Origin: Halichondria panicea
Lineage: Eukaryota; Porifera; Demospongiae; Suberitida; Halichondriidae
Direction of reading: 5' to 3'
Assembly: GCF_963675165.1 (NCBI RefSeq)
Contig: NC_087377.1
Span: 16,968,518 to 17,032,517 of the forward strand
DNA: 64,000 nt
A program made the position numbers and the translations under genes. Below are positions 63,984-64,000 of this stretch, piece by piece. Below the pieces are notes generated by a model that was not told where the DNA came from, made no database searches, and saw nothing but the letters and a program-made list of their open reading frames with translations. Each line of letters starts with the position of its first letter. The stretch's first letter is position 1.

Positions 63984-64000
63984 TTTTTCAACTTCGTTCT

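Overview
This window is animal genomic DNA. It has intron-rich genes with GT/AG splice sites, long A+T-rich non-coding stretches, (CA)n and (TG)n microsatellites and many transposon relics. The gene content (Death domains joined to TKL/tyrosine-kinase-like kinases, Kelch propellers, a USF-type bHLH-zipper factor, KDZ and non-LTR elements) suggests an early-branching metazoan, most likely a demosponge. The assignment to sponge is inference from gene style, not from a species marker.

Left and centre (1-48,300) form a tandem array built from a roughly 14.9-kb unit. Positions 1-300 recur at 14,924-15,210, and the whole order repeats: a minus-strand USF-like gene, a short bidirectional promoter with two CACGTG E-boxes, plus-strand gene type A (Death domain, kinase, short coil, Kelch), an 'alpha tail' carrying exons of an unidentified minus-strand gene, then plus-strand gene type B (kinase, long coil, Kelch) and a 'beta tail'. 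Type A occurs at 3,746-6,551, 28,252-31,078 and 42,618-45,532. Type B occurs at 10,562-13,937 and 34,722-38,101. An orphan Kelch exon lies at 38,351-38,999. Both B copies are open end to end (796 codons each). Each of the three A copies carries at least one lesion. Types A and B have different kinase heads but share a nearly identical 3' cassette (coil exon, intron, Kelch exon, 3' flank). The six Kelch exons are almost identical except at a few codons that fall at equivalent places in every blade, next to the GG pair and in the loop before the inner strand. This resembles a diversifying ligand-recognition surface attached to a signalling head, and it is the most interesting signal here.

The second unit is split at its USF/A promoter by a 9.6-kb KDZ-superfamily DNA transposon (18,313-27,922). 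It has matching terminal inverted repeats, a complete multi-exon transposase on the minus strand and a second gene on the plus strand. The uninterrupted site is preserved in the first unit. The KDZ element itself hosts a non-LTR reverse-transcriptase fragment and several MITEs. hAT-like MITEs with 8-bp target duplications sit in the promoters of both B genes.

The right quarter (48,300-64,000) is transposon-rich and has no recognisable host gene. It holds the C-terminal part of a restriction-like-endonuclease non-LTR element (48,577-49,569), a 44-base A tract, several MITEs, a 240-bp tandem duplication, a decayed DDE-integrase transposase gene (60,464-56,660, minus), a foldback repeat, a 42-bp-arm perfect palindrome and a frameshifted RecQ-like helicase fragment lying between inverted repeats (63,290-63,983).
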